From positions 361,898-425,897 of the forward strand of contig JAEUVD010000002.1 in NCBI GenBank assembly GCA_016787065.1: a stretch of 64,000 nt of DNA. Reading direction: 5' to 3'. A model generated the notes under the pieces. The model saw nothing but the letters and a program-made list of their open reading frames with translations, did not search any database and was not told the DNA's origin. A program made the position numbers and the translations under genes. Shown here piece by piece: positions 1-7,422 of this stretch (its first letter is position 1; every line of letters begins with the position of its first letter). The stretch is from Chitinophagaceae bacterium. Lineage in GTDB: Bacteria; Bacteroidota; Bacteroidia; Chitinophagales; Chitinophagaceae.

Positions 1-1
1 A

Positions 2-2188
2 GCCTTACGTGAACAATTCGGCTTTGATAACTTCAAAGGCGATCAGGAAGAAATTATACAAAGCATTCTATCAGGAAAGGACACCTTCGTGATTATGCCA
101 ACCGGCGGTGGGAAATCGCTGTGTTACCAATTACCGGCACTCATTAGTGAAGGCATTGCAATCATTGTTTCACCCTTAATTGCCCTGATGAAAAATCAGG
201 TGGATTTGGTGCGTAGTTATAGTGAGTTAGAAAATGTTGCCCATTTCTTGAACTCCTCGCTCAATAAAGGACAAATTAAAAAGGTGCGTGAAGATCTTTT
301 GAATGGAAAAACAAAAATGCTTTACGTAGCCCCGGAAACATTAACCAAAGAAGAGAATGTAGATTTTCTGAAAGAACTTAATATTTCCTTTTTTGCGGTT
401 GATGAAGCCCACTGTATTTCGGAATGGGGCCATGATTTCCGTCCGGAATACCGTAAGATTCGAGATATTATCAATAGTATCAACCCTAAATTAAGTGTGA
501 TTGCCTTAACAGCCACCGCCACGCCTAAGGTTCAGGATGATATTAAAAAGAATTTGGTATTGAATAAACCGAATGTGTTTGTTTCTTCCTTCAACAGAAG
601 TAATTTGTATTATGAAATAGTACCAAAAGGGAAGAAGGATCAAACGGTTAAGCATATCGTTAAATTCATTCAGCACAATCGCGGAAAGAGCGGCATTATC
701 TATACCCTCAACCGAAAAACGACGGAAGATTTAGCACAATTATTAGTAGCGAATGGAATTACGGCGGTTGCTTATCATGCAGGGTTAGATAGTAAAACAC
801 GTGCCGACCGTCAGGATCAATTTTTAATGGAGAAGGTAGATGTAATCGTAGCTACGATTGCATTTGGTATGGGAATCGACAAGCCAGATATACGGTTTGT
901 AATGCATTATAATATCCCTAAGTCTATTGAGAATTATTATCAAGAAACGGGTCGTGCCGGACGGGATGGTTTAGAAGGAAAGTGCTTACTTTATTTCTCC
1001 TATAAGGATGTTCAGAAATTAGAACACCTCATGCGCGATAAACCACTGACCGAGCGAGAAATGGGTGCCCAGTTAATTGGTGAAACCCTTGCTTATGCCG
1101 AATCGTCGATATGTCGTCGTCGTGTATTATTACACTACTTTGGAGAGGAATATGATAAGTCGAACTGTGGCATGTGCGATAACTGTTTACATCCGAAAGA
1201 GAAGATAGAAGTGAAGGATACGGTATTCTCGGTATTGGAAGCCATTCGTCAGCTCAAGGAAATGTTCGGAATAGATTATGTTATTAATGTGGTGCTAGGG
1301 CGGATAAATACGCAAATCCAAGCCTACAAACACGATAAGCTGAAGTGTTTCAGTATGGGGGCGCATTTCCAAATGGACGATCATTTCTGGTACTCTTTAG
1401 TACGACAAATGATGGTGGAGGGCTTGATACGTAAGGATATTGAAGAGTATGGCTTATTGAAAATTACCGATAAGGGTAAGGCCTTCTTGAAGAAACCGTA
1501 TTCGCTTAAGTTATCGCTCAATCATAAATTTGAAGGTGCCGACGGTGATGATGATGAATTGGCTGGCGGAGCTGGTGGCGGACAATCGGCTACCCTTGAT
1601 CCTCAGTTACTGGAAATGCTGAAAGATGTACGTAAGCAAGTAGCGCGACAGCACAATTTGCAGCCATGGATTATTTTTCAGGAGAATTCACTGGAAGAGA
1701 TGGCCACTATGTACCCGACCGAATTGAAAGAGTTAGAGAATATTCAGGGTGTAAGTAAGAGTAAGGCGATTAAGTACGGAAAGAAATTTGTGGAGTTGAT
1801 TGCGAAATATGTGGAAGATAATGATATAACCAAGGTAGACGAGTTTATCATGAAAAGCGTGGTAAACAAGAGCGGATTGAAAGTGTTTATTATTCAGAAT
1901 ATTGATAAGAAGATACCGTTGGAAACCATTGCCAAGATGAAGGATATTAAGATGGTAGATTTACTACAAGAAATGGAAACCATTGTGGCAAGCGGTACTA
2001 AGTTGAATTTAGATTACTGTATTAATGATTATATTGATGAATATGATCAGGAAGATATGGTAGATTTTTTCCAAACCAGTGAGAGTGGAAATATCGAAGA
2101 AGCGGTGGAGGTTATGAAGGAGAACAACTTGAATGACGAGCAATTCAGGCTGATGAAAATTAAGTTCATGAGTGAGTATGCAAACTAA
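2..2188 (+). CDS. recQ: ATP-dependent DNA helicase RecQ, 5'-truncated by window edge
   Basis: This is a 3'-5' superfamily 2 DNA helicase used in recombination and fork repair. The frame is open from base 2, so the true start lies upstream of the window; the GTG at 89 is internal. Visible in order are the Q-motif region (FGFDNFKGDQEEII), Walker A (TGGGKS), the DEAH box (DEAHCISEWGHDFRP), motif III (ALTATAT) and motif VI (QETGRAGRDG). The zinc-binding cysteines follow (a Cys before RRRVLLHYF, then CGMCDNC), then the winged-helix RQC region. A Gly/Asp-rich linker near bases 1535-1590 leads into an HRDC-like domain (QPWIIFQENSLEEMA...). The C-terminal extension of roughly 110 residues is acidic. 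The family assignment is secure; only the first few residues are missing. Confidence 0.96.
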   Translation, partial: ALREQFGFDNFKGDQEEIIQSILSGKDTFVIMPTGGGKSLCYQLPALISEGIAIIVSPLIALMKNQVDLVRSYSELENVAHFLNSSLNKGQIKKVREDLLNGKTKMLYVAPETLTKEENVDFLKELNISFFAVDEAHCISEWGHDFRPEYRKIRDIINSINPKLSVIALTATATPKVQDDIKKNLVLNKPNVFVSSFNRSNLYYEIVPKGKKDQTVKHIVKFIQHNRGKSGIIYTLNRKTTEDLAQLLVANGITAVAYHAGLDSKTRADRQDQFLMEKVDVIVATIAFGMGIDKPDIRFVMHYNIPKSIENYYQETGRAGRDGLEGKCLLYFSYKDVQKLEHLMRDKPLTEREMGAQLIGETLAYAESSICRRRVLLHYFGEEYDKSNCGMCDNCLHPKEKIEVKDTVFSVLEAIRQLKEMFGIDYVINVVLGRINTQIQAYKHDKLKCFSMGAHFQMDDHFWYSLVRQMMVEGLIRKDIEEYGLLKITDKGKAFLKKPYSLKLSLNHKFEGADGDDDELAGGAGGGQSATLDPQLLEMLKDVRKQVARQHNLQPWIIFQENSLEEMATMYPTELKELENIQGVSKSKAIKYGKKFVELIAKYVEDNDITKVDEFIMKSVVNKSGLKVFIIQNIDKKIPLETIAKMKDIKMVDLLQEMETIVASGTKLNLDYCINDYIDEYDQEDMVDFFQTSESGNIEEAVEVMKENNLNDEQFRLMKIKFMSEYAN

Positions 2189-2303
2189 ATGGCATCTTCT
2201 GGAAGGTATAGGCTATTTGGCTTGGTGTAAGGTGTGGTTACCTTTGGTGTTGATTTGGTTTGTGTTATTGATTTTGTTTTTTAGAAAGCGGAAGAAAAAA
2301 TAG
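2178..2303 (+). CDS. Putative 41-aa single-pass membrane peptide overlapping recQ
   Basis: An ATG inside the last codons of recQ opens a 41-codon frame overlapping recQ by 11 bases. The product has a short polar N-terminus, a strongly hydrophobic, Trp/Leu-rich stretch (WLPLVLIWFVLLILFF) and a basic end (RKRKKK). That is the pattern expected of a small N-out/C-in membrane protein. Translational coupling to recQ is possible because the start lies just before the recQ stop. No family is recognised. The hydrophobic-then-basic order argues for a real gene, but a frame this short could be chance. Confidence 0.4.
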   Translation: MQTKWHLLEGIGYLAWCKVWLPLVLIWFVLLILFFRKRKKK

Positions 2304-2333
2304 TTGGCAGAAAGAGCAGAATGTTTATTTTTG
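2304..2333 (+). promoter_or_regulatory. Probable tRNA-Phe promoter
   Basis: A TTG at 2304-2306 is followed 19 bases later by TATTTTTG (2326-2333). This fits the Bacteroidota primary sigma pattern TTTG-N19-21-TAnnTTTG, except that the upstream element is only TTGG. The tRNA begins 35 bases after the -7 box. The same bases hold an inverted repeat, GTTGGCA (2303-2309) and TGCCAAC (2332-2338), which might also end the recQ transcript. Confidence 0.5.
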
Positions 2334-2368
2334 CCAACCAATTTTGAATCAGGTATTCAGAATTAACC

Positions 2369-2441
2369 GGTGCGGTAGCTCAGTTGGTAGAGCAAAGGAC
2401 TGAAAATCCTTGTGTCGGGGGTTCAATTCCCTCCCACACCA
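2369..2441 (+). tRNA. tRNA-Phe (GAA)
   Basis: A cloverleaf can be drawn with D-arm GCTCAGTTGGTAGAGC, anticodon arm AGGACTGAAAATCCT (anticodon GAA in loop CTGAAAA), and T-arm GGGGG-TTCAATT-CCCTC. The acceptor stem GGTGCGG pairs with CCACACC except for one C-A mismatch (2373 with 2436). CCA is not encoded directly after the discriminator A. tRNA-Phe 3' ends are common integration targets, and an accessory region starts immediately downstream. Confidence 0.93.
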
Positions 2442-2450
2442 CCCACAAAC

Positions 2451-2484
2451 AAAGGCTTTCAGAGAAATACTCGGGAAGCCTTTT
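2451..2484 (+). terminator. Hairpin terminator after tRNA-Phe
   Basis: Arms AAAGGCTT (2451-2458) and AAGCCTTT (2476-2483) are separated by 17 bases and followed by a T-rich run. They lie ten bases after the tRNA, so this is probably the tRNA terminator. Just beyond it the octamer CTACAACA occurs twice, 11 bases apart (2492 and 2503). That could be part of an old recombinase site, but nothing proves it. Confidence 0.55.
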
Positions 2485-2550
2485 ACTTTTGCTACAACAA
2501 TACTACAACATAAGGAGTATATGTGTATTGTTTATACTATATAATATAGG

Positions 2551-3075
2551 TTATAGAATTTCTAAATTTATTAGCCTAAACGTCATAGCGGAAATACTAA
2601 CATTAAAACTCTTAGCAAGTATTTGAAGATTCTTGTCATCACTAAGGTCTAAGTGACGGTTTTCAATTTCCTTTATTATAAACTTTTTTGGCATTAGAAG
2701 TGCTGCTGCAAATGCATTAGCTTCCTTTTCATTTTGCATTTCACCAGTAGAAGAATCTTCATTTCTAAATGCTACTTTGAATTGTTTATCAACAAATAAA
2801 GTACTTCTTTCCGTTGGGTTATAATGTAACTCATAATGTCCAAGTTCGTGAGCGATAGTAAATCGCTGCCTAACCTTCGAATCATTAAAATTGTAGCCTA
2901 TAAACCCTTCTCCATCCTTTATTACGAGCACACCAGAAACGGTTTCCCCCAAGTCGTATGGCTTTACTTCCAACCCCCTGTTCTTGGCAATTTCCCTAAC
3001 CGGTATAGGAATTCTTTCAACAGCATAATCTTCCAATAACTTTGATGTTATTGTCTCAATCCTTTTGTTAATCAT
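2551..3075 (-). CDS. ImmA/IrrE-family metallopeptidase
   Basis: This 174-aa protein has the gluzincin motif HELGH at residues 76-80, with a downstream acidic ligand candidate in NEKEANAFAAALLMP (Glu118). That is the standard ImmA/IrrE peptidase layout. Family members cleave or inactivate a cognate XRE-type repressor when a trigger is sensed, as in ImmA-ImmR of ICEBs1 and IrrE-DdrO of Deinococcus. Its ATG overlaps the stop of the upstream XRE gene by four bases (ATGA), so the two are co-transcribed and translationally coupled. The pair points away from the ubiquitin-like operon. That this peptidase controls that operon is inference from position. Confidence 0.85.
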   Translation of the reverse strand: MINKRIETITSKLLEDYAVERIPIPVREIAKNRGLEVKPYDLGETVSGVLVIKDGEGFIGYNFNDSKVRQRFTIAHELGHYELHYNPTERSTLFVDKQFKVAFRNEDSSTGEMQNEKEANAFAAALLMPKKFIIKEIENRHLDLSDDKNLQILAKSFNVSISAMTFRLINLEIL

Positions 3076-3422
3076 GAGGTTTGTTTTTTGACGTGAATTT
3101 GCTCAATAAAACCAAGTATTTTTTCTTTACTACTTTTGTCATTAGTTTTTGAAGAAATCATTTCCTTCCATTTTGAATTTGGAGCCTCAGCAATTTCAAT
3201 TGTCGGAATTAAAGATTGAAACTGAATGTTTAATATTTTTGATATTTCCCAAAGCAAATGAACGGAAGGCCGCTGCCTGCCCATTTCAATATTAACCACT
3301 GAAGACCTAGATAAATTTAGTAACGAAGCAAAGTCTTCTTGCTTGTAATTCGCCTTTCTTCTCTCGGACTTAATTATTGTACCAATAGATAAATAGAAAT
3401 TTAATACATCTGATTCGCTCAT
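3072..3422 (-). CDS. XRE-family helix-turn-helix repressor
   Basis: This 116-aa protein has an N-terminal HTH of the Cro/C1 type at about residues 13-70 (KSERRKANYKQEDFASLLNL, then SRSSVVNIEMGRQRPS). A polar, lysine-rich tail of about 45 residues follows and may be the contact or cleavage region for the ImmA-like protease encoded next. The start codon lies 136 bases from the divergent Ubl gene. A palindrome in that gap (3467-3481) is the best candidate operator. Repressor function is inferred from family and context. Confidence 0.88.
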   Translation of the reverse strand: MSESDVLNFYLSIGTIIKSERRKANYKQEDFASLLNLSRSSVVNIEMGRQRPSVHLLWEISKILNIQFQSLIPTIEIAEAPNSKWKEMISSKTNDKSSKEKILGFIEQIHVKKQTS

Positions 3423-3466
3423 AGAATATTAAAATTTACAGCGAAGGTAATCTTCAATGTTGAATA

Positions 3467-3481
3467 TTGCAAACGTTGCAA
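3467..3481. promoter_or_regulatory. Palindromic operator candidate between XRE and Ubl genes
   Basis: The sequence TTGCAAACGTTGCAA contains two copies of TTGCAA, each itself palindromic, separated by ACG. It therefore has both direct and dyad symmetry. It lies in the 136-base divergent intergenic region, about 50 bases upstream of the Ubl -7 box and 45 bases upstream of the XRE start. This is where an autoregulating XRE repressor would be expected to bind both promoters. Confidence 0.5.
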
Positions 3482-3533
3482 ATACTATACATAATAAATT
3501 AGTTTGTTTAACTCTACATGTCAAAAATTCAAT

Positions 3534-3541
3534 TATCTTTG
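3534..3541 (+). promoter_or_regulatory. -7 box for the ubiquitin-like operon
   Basis: TATCTTTG matches the Bacteroidota -7 consensus TAnnTTTG exactly. It ends 17 bases before the Ubl ATG, predicting a leader of about ten bases. The nearest upstream TTTG (3503-3506) is spaced 27 bases away rather than 19-21, so the -33 element is poor. Such a promoter would be weak or dependent on derepression. Confidence 0.5.
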
Positions 3542-3558
3542 TCAAAATTTTTTAGAAA

Positions 3559-3873
3559 ATGAGTAATAAACAAAATGTATTAGGAGGCAACCCAACTCTC
3601 AATTCCTATAACCTCAATTTTATTATTGAAGGAGATTTATTTACGGGTCAATATGATGCAAATAAAACATTAAGAGAGGTGCTTGAACATGCCCTTAATA
3701 AAAGCCAACATACTGGACGACCAGTTGATGACTGGCAGGTAAAGGTTGCGGGAATCACCTTAGATGTGAACCAAAAATTAAGTAATCTAGGATTATCTGA
3801 TGAAGTCAAATTAGTGGTTAGTTTAAAAACCGGTGCTGGTGGAAATAGTAATTGGTATGAATTTGGAATATGA
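3559..3873 (+). CDS. Single-domain ubiquitin-like protein (BilA/BubA-like)
   Basis: This 104-aa protein looks like a beta-grasp ubiquitin-like fold. A first hairpin (LNFIIEG then FTGQYDANKTL) leads to a helix (REVLEHALNKSQ), and the last strand (EVKLVVSLKTGAGG) ends in a di-glycine. It is the first gene of a Ubl-E2-JAB-E1 operon, the order of bacterial bil/type II Bub antiphage cassettes. There, the Ubl is activated by E1, passed to E2 and attached to targets such as phage structural proteins. Two features differ from the best-studied BilA: only one Ubl domain rather than two, and nine residues (NSNWYEFGI) after the GG. The tail would have to be removed, presumably by the neighbouring JAMM peptidase, before activation. 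Its last 17 bases overlap the E2 start. Confidence 0.8.
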   Translation: MSNKQNVLGGNPTLNSYNLNFIIEGDLFTGQYDANKTLREVLEHALNKSQHTGRPVDDWQVKVAGITLDVNQKLSNLGLSDEVKLVVSLKTGAGGNSNWYEFGI

Positions 3874-4462
3874 TGTTTCTAGCCAATATGTAGAGCCCGC
3901 TGTCTCTAAAGAAAAATTTGATCGAGAGTTGAATTTATTTCTATCGAACAAAGGTGAGTATATTAAACGGGGCATAATTTTGGTCGATGCAATTTTTCCA
4001 TCAATAGATTTCATTTTTTTAGCTCAAAAACTGACTCCCATGGCAGTAGTTTTTGCAGTTAGAGTAAATTTCAATAATTATGATGTTGAACCGCCTTCCG
4101 TGACTTTCATTGACCCGTTATCAAAACTTCCGATTCCAGCCATGAAATGTTTAACGCATTTTCAAAAGAGAATCGGTCTTGACCCTAATGGACAAATTCA
4201 AACACAAGCATTATTACAATTTGAAACTCCGTTTTCAAAGCCTTTTCTGTGCTTTGCAGGAATTCGTGAATACCATAATCACCCTTTTCATACGGGCGAT
4301 TCCTGGTTGTTGTACAGAAAAAGGGGTGAAGGGACTTTAAGTTTTATCATTGAGGCACTTTACAATTATGGAATTGCTCCTATAGAAAGTTATAACCTTC
4401 AAGTGCAAGTCCAATCGCCAATAGTCCAATTAGGGCAAAACCCAATAAACATTTCGGAATGA
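3857..4462 (+). CDS. E2-like ubiquitin-conjugating enzyme (BilB-like)
   Basis: This 201-aa protein is counted from the ATG at 3857; a GTG at 3833 in the same frame would lie deeper inside the Ubl gene and is less likely. The stretch NFNNYDVEPPSVTFIDP resembles the E2 core strand and 'PP' loop (YPFxPPxVxF). Cys132 in FLCFAGIREYHNHP is the probable thioester cysteine, followed by a Trp and the helix TLSFIIEALYNYG, as in canonical E2 folds. Prokaryotic E2-like proteins of Ubl-E2-JAB-E1 loci share this His-rich segment after the Cys. It overlaps the Ubl gene by 17 bases and the JAB gene by four (ATGA), so all are translated from one mRNA. The alternative Cys98 is less well placed. Confidence 0.75.
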   Translation: MNLEYDVSSQYVEPAVSKEKFDRELNLFLSNKGEYIKRGIILVDAIFPSIDFIFLAQKLTPMAVVFAVRVNFNNYDVEPPSVTFIDPLSKLPIPAMKCLTHFQKRIGLDPNGQIQTQALLQFETPFSKPFLCFAGIREYHNHPFHTGDSWLLYRKRGEGTLSFIIEALYNYGIAPIESYNLQVQVQSPIVQLGQNPINISE

Positions 4463-4950
4463 TATTGCTTAATAAAATCGAACGGATTTTGCTTCCGTTT
4501 TCTCAAATTGAAATTGTTTATAAGCACTTACGAAATGTTGGAAGTCAAGGCTATGAGGGTGTTGCTCTTTGGATTGGAGTATTAATATCCGAAACAGAAT
4601 TTGAAATTACAGAGACGATAATACCACAGCAAAAATTATCAAATAGTGAAGAAGGGCTATTATACCTTGTGGAAGCATATGCCCTTGAAAAACTTAATTG
4701 GTATCTATACGAAAATAAACTTACCCTGCTTTCTCAAATACATAGTCATCCTAATAGAGCATATCACTCTGAAACGGATGATAAATACCCAATTGTAACA
4801 AAGCTTGGAGGATTTTCAATTGTAGTGCCAAATTTTGCCAAAGCTCCCTTTCAACTTAAGGATTGGGCTATATTTAGACTTCAAGGGAATCAAGACTGGC
4901 GTGAATTAGATAAGATCGAATCTTCCGATATTTTTAATATTATATACTAA
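4459..4950 (+). CDS. JAB/JAMM deubiquitinase-like metallopeptidase (BilC-like)
   Basis: This 163-aa protein has a full JAMM zinc site: Glu33 (GYEGVALW) and HSHP-x5-HSETD, giving His95, His97, Ser104 and Asp107. Such enzymes cleave isopeptide bonds after Ubl C-terminal glycines. In Ubl cassettes they both mature Ubl precursors and reverse conjugation. Here maturation is probably essential, because the Ubl encoded two genes upstream has a nine-residue tail after its di-glycine. The start overlaps the E2 stop (ATGA), and the stop overlaps the E1 start by one base (TAATG). Confidence 0.85.
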   Translation: MILLNKIERILLPFSQIEIVYKHLRNVGSQGYEGVALWIGVLISETEFEITETIIPQQKLSNSEEGLLYLVEAYALEKLNWYLYENKLTLLSQIHSHPNRAYHSETDDKYPIVTKLGGFSIVVPNFAKAPFQLKDWAIFRLQGNQDWRELDKIESSDIFNIIY

Positions 4951-6506
4951 TGGCATTAGCAAATTTCTTCGATAAAAGCGTACTAAACGCATCTCAAGTT
5001 TTAAATGAATTTGAGATAACGGAATTTGAGAGTATTTTGAATTCGCAATATGTTGGAATAGCCTACGATCATAGCATAAATAATTCGAAAGAGGGGGTTA
5101 AAACTTTAGACCTGCTGATTCGGATATTGGCTAGACTATATCCCAATTTGCAAATTATTAATATTTGCAATTCAAATACTGCGGTAGAAACTAGGTTAAA
5201 AAATATTGCACTAGAAATAAATCCTAAAATAAATTTAAGCACAGAAATTTCTCCAACAGTTTGTATTATTGTCGGCAATAGTGAACATCAACCAGCAAAC
5301 TGCAAATGTTTTTATATCGGCTCTAAAGGATGGATTTTTAAATTATCCACTACTGCCCCTGTCGAATCCGGACATTCTAATAACCCTTTGGGAGCTGGCG
5401 CGGCCGCTTGCTTAGGAGCAGCCAACGTGTTTAGATATATATTCAAGGATAAATTAAATAATGCAGACAACGACAGCGAGCTTTGCTTTTCCTTATTCGA
5501 TTTTAATACTACAGAAATAAATATCGAAAATGACTATGGCGATTCAATAGAAAATTTTCAATTCGGAGAGGCCACACTAGTTGGGATTGGCGCCATTGGT
5601 AATGCGGTTTTATGGACTTTAAGAAACATTGATTCTGCAACAGGGAGAATAACTGTTATTGATAACGAGAAAATATCGCTGACTAACCTTCAACGTTATG
5701 TTCTAACTTCACAAAGTAATATTAGCCCGAACGAGATTTATAAAGTTGACCTAGCAAAAGAACAATTAAAGGCTACAAAAATAAAGGTGATGCCAATCAA
5801 ACTAAATTGGCAAGAATTTTTTAGCCAAGCAAAGAATAAAAAGAGTGAGAAAATATTAGTAGCTGTGGATTCTGCTAAAGCAAGAATTGAAATACAAAGT
5901 GGGCTTCCAAAAAAAATATTTAACTCCTGGACACAACTTTCAGAGTTAGGAACTTCCTCTCACTTAAATTTTTTAGATGAAAAAGCCTGTCTAATGTGTC
6001 TTTATATACCAGATCGTAAAGTAAAAAGTAAATCGGAACTAATTTCTGAGGCGTTACAAATTCCACAATATGAACCTACCGTAAGAAAGTATCTTGCATT
6101 GAATCTACCTTTGGATAAATCACTTCTTAATATTATCTCGCTAAGTATAAATGCATCTCATGAAAAGTTGGAGGCTTATATAGGGAAGCCTCTCGAAATA
6201 TTTTATTCAGAAGTCGTATGTGGTGGTGTTTTAATGCAACTTGCCGGAAAGACAATTAAACAAAAACAAATAGAGGTACCGACAGCATTTGAATCTGCAT
6301 TAGCCGGAATATTATTAGTATCAGAATTTATAAAGGATGCATTAGGTAGTACTAATATTCAAGAATCAAACAAGGTTAGACTTAATCTTCTCCGGCAATT
6401 TAATCCGAAAACAATACTTGATCTTGAATTGAAAAGACCGCATTTTAAATGTATTTGTCAAGATGATGACTTTACCAATTCGTATAAGAAAAAATGGAAT
6501 TTATAG
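4950..6506 (+). CDS. E1-like ubiquitin-activating enzyme, ThiF fold (BilD-like)
   Basis: This 518-aa protein has an adenylating Rossmann core beginning near residue 205. It contains the glycine-rich loop GIGAIG (212-217), the acidic nucleotide-contact residue Asp238 (VIDNEKISLTNLQRY, the E1 'D...N..R' motif) and VDSAKAR (307-312). The paired cysteines CLMC (347, 350) and Cys424 (VVCGG) are candidates for the catalytic thioester and/or zinc sites; C-terminal CIC (501-503) may add a ligand. About 200 N-terminal residues show a degenerate alpha/beta region without ATP motifs, as in other E1 proteins of these loci. It is the last gene of the operon. It activates the Ubl with ATP for transfer to the E2; family assignment is strong, catalytic Cys choice is not. 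Confidence 0.82.
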   Translation: MALANFFDKSVLNASQVLNEFEITEFESILNSQYVGIAYDHSINNSKEGVKTLDLLIRILARLYPNLQIINICNSNTAVETRLKNIALEINPKINLSTEISPTVCIIVGNSEHQPANCKCFYIGSKGWIFKLSTTAPVESGHSNNPLGAGAAACLGAANVFRYIFKDKLNNADNDSELCFSLFDFNTTEINIENDYGDSIENFQFGEATLVGIGAIGNAVLWTLRNIDSATGRITVIDNEKISLTNLQRYVLTSQSNISPNEIYKVDLAKEQLKATKIKVMPIKLNWQEFFSQAKNKKSEKILVAVDSAKARIEIQSGLPKKIFNSWTQLSELGTSSHLNFLDEKACLMCLYIPDRKVKSKSELISEALQIPQYEPTVRKYLALNLPLDKSLLNIISLSINASHEKLEAYIGKPLEIFYSEVVCGGVLMQLAGKTIKQKQIEVPTAFESALAGILLVSEFIKDALGSTNIQESNKVRLNLLRQFNPKTILDLELKRPHFKCICQDDDFTNSYKKKWNL

Positions 6507-6594
6507 TTTACGATTATTCTCCTATCGTTAATAATTAATGAAACACACGCGTAATTTTTACACTTTAATGCTTCACTAATTACCTACATTAAGA

Positions 6595-6864
6595 ATGGAA
6601 ATTATTTGTATAGAAGATACTACGTTTTATTCCCTTATTGAAAAGGTAATAGACCGCATTAAAGAAAAACATGATATAAAAACGAACAAGATGATTTCCG
6701 GTGAGGAAGCTATGAGATTACTCCGTATAACAAGTAAAACCACACTTCAAAAACTCAGAGACGAGGGTAAAATTCTTTTCACACAACCAGAAAAGAAAAT
6801 TATTCTATATGATACAGATTCAATAAATGAATATCTCAAAAAAAACATTAAAGCCCCATTCTAA
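6595..6864 (+). CDS. Excisionase-like helix-turn-helix protein
   Basis: This 89-aa protein has a MerR/excisionase-type HTH in the second half (ISGEEAMRLLRITSKTTLQK, then LRDEGKILFTQPEKK), ending in YDTDSINEYLKK. Small proteins of this kind are typical accessory genes of Bacteroidota mobile elements, where they act as excision or transfer regulators. Here no integrase is found in the window, so it is probably a leftover. It stands 88 bases after the E1 gene in the same direction and is followed by a broken gene of the same module. Confidence 0.7.
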   Translation: MEIICIEDTTFYSLIEKVIDRIKEKHDIKTNKMISGEEAMRLLRITSKTTLQKLRDEGKILFTQPEKKIILYDTDSINEYLKKNIKAPF

Positions 6865-6867
6865 CAC

Positions 6868-7085
6868 ATGAACCAAGAACAGCAATTTATTAAAGGCTTT
6901 AACAATGGCTACCTGCTTGCTAAGCTCTAAAGCAACTACTCACAATTAATAAGGATAACAACGATTATCTAAAAGGCATAGCCTCGGGTAAAAAGGAGCA
7001 TGATATAGAGAAGATGAAAAAAAGATTAAACACCGTTTCGAAAAATCAAACGACACCAAAAAAAATTATTACCATTGAACGATAA
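6868..7085 (+). pseudogene. Frameshifted small mobile-element gene
   Basis: Starting four bases after the HTH gene, MNQEQQFIKGFNNGYLLAKL is read in one frame and stops at 6930. A second frame from about 6936 carries the natural continuation, DYLKGIASGKKEHDIEKMKK (after the start LLTINKDNN) and onward to a stop at 7083-7085. The 'FIKGFNNGYLLA... YLKGIASGKKE' pattern is a Bacteroidota mobile-element hypothetical protein that typically follows such an HTH gene. A small indel near 6930 has broken it, which supports decay of the element. Confidence 0.6.
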
Positions 7086-7089
7086 CCTA

Positions 7090-7281
7090 ATGTACCTCGT
7101 TATGAAAAGTAGAACTTATAACACGCAGTTTAGTGGTGCTATTGAAAGCTGCAAGAAAGCCCTTTCCAATTTGGGGTGCGATTTATCTACACCAATATAC
7201 TCAATTACTCAAATGAATTCATGGGAAGTTAATTATTGGGAACTCGAACTTTACTTCAAAGAAATTAAGTACAGTATATGA
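7090..7281 (+). CDS. Small hypothetical protein
   Basis: This 63-aa protein is counted from ATG 7090; an ATG at 7102 is also possible. It has no recognised domain: a polar alpha/beta-looking sequence with two cysteines (SCKKALSNLGC) and an aromatic-rich end (SWEVNYWELELYF). It follows the broken mobile-element gene by four bases and probably belongs to the same decayed module. The unusual composition suggests a real protein, but no function can be given. Confidence 0.4.
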   Translation: MYLVMKSRTYNTQFSGAIESCKKALSNLGCDLSTPIYSITQMNSWEVNYWELELYFKEIKYSI

Positions 7282-7422
7282 AACCCAACACCACTTCTGT
7301 TATTTAAATCTCGAAAAGTTTGTATTTTACCTTGACTTTAGTACCAAAGTACCGTTTTTGATTACAATAGGTATAATTAGAACATCAGATGACCATGAAT
7401 CAAATTCATGAAATTAAAAATT

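Noticed and set aside
2384..2626. Plus-strand frame across the tRNA and its terminator
   Set aside because: It overlaps the tRNA-Phe and runs into the 3' end of the ImmA-like gene on the other strand; the sequence is not protein-like.
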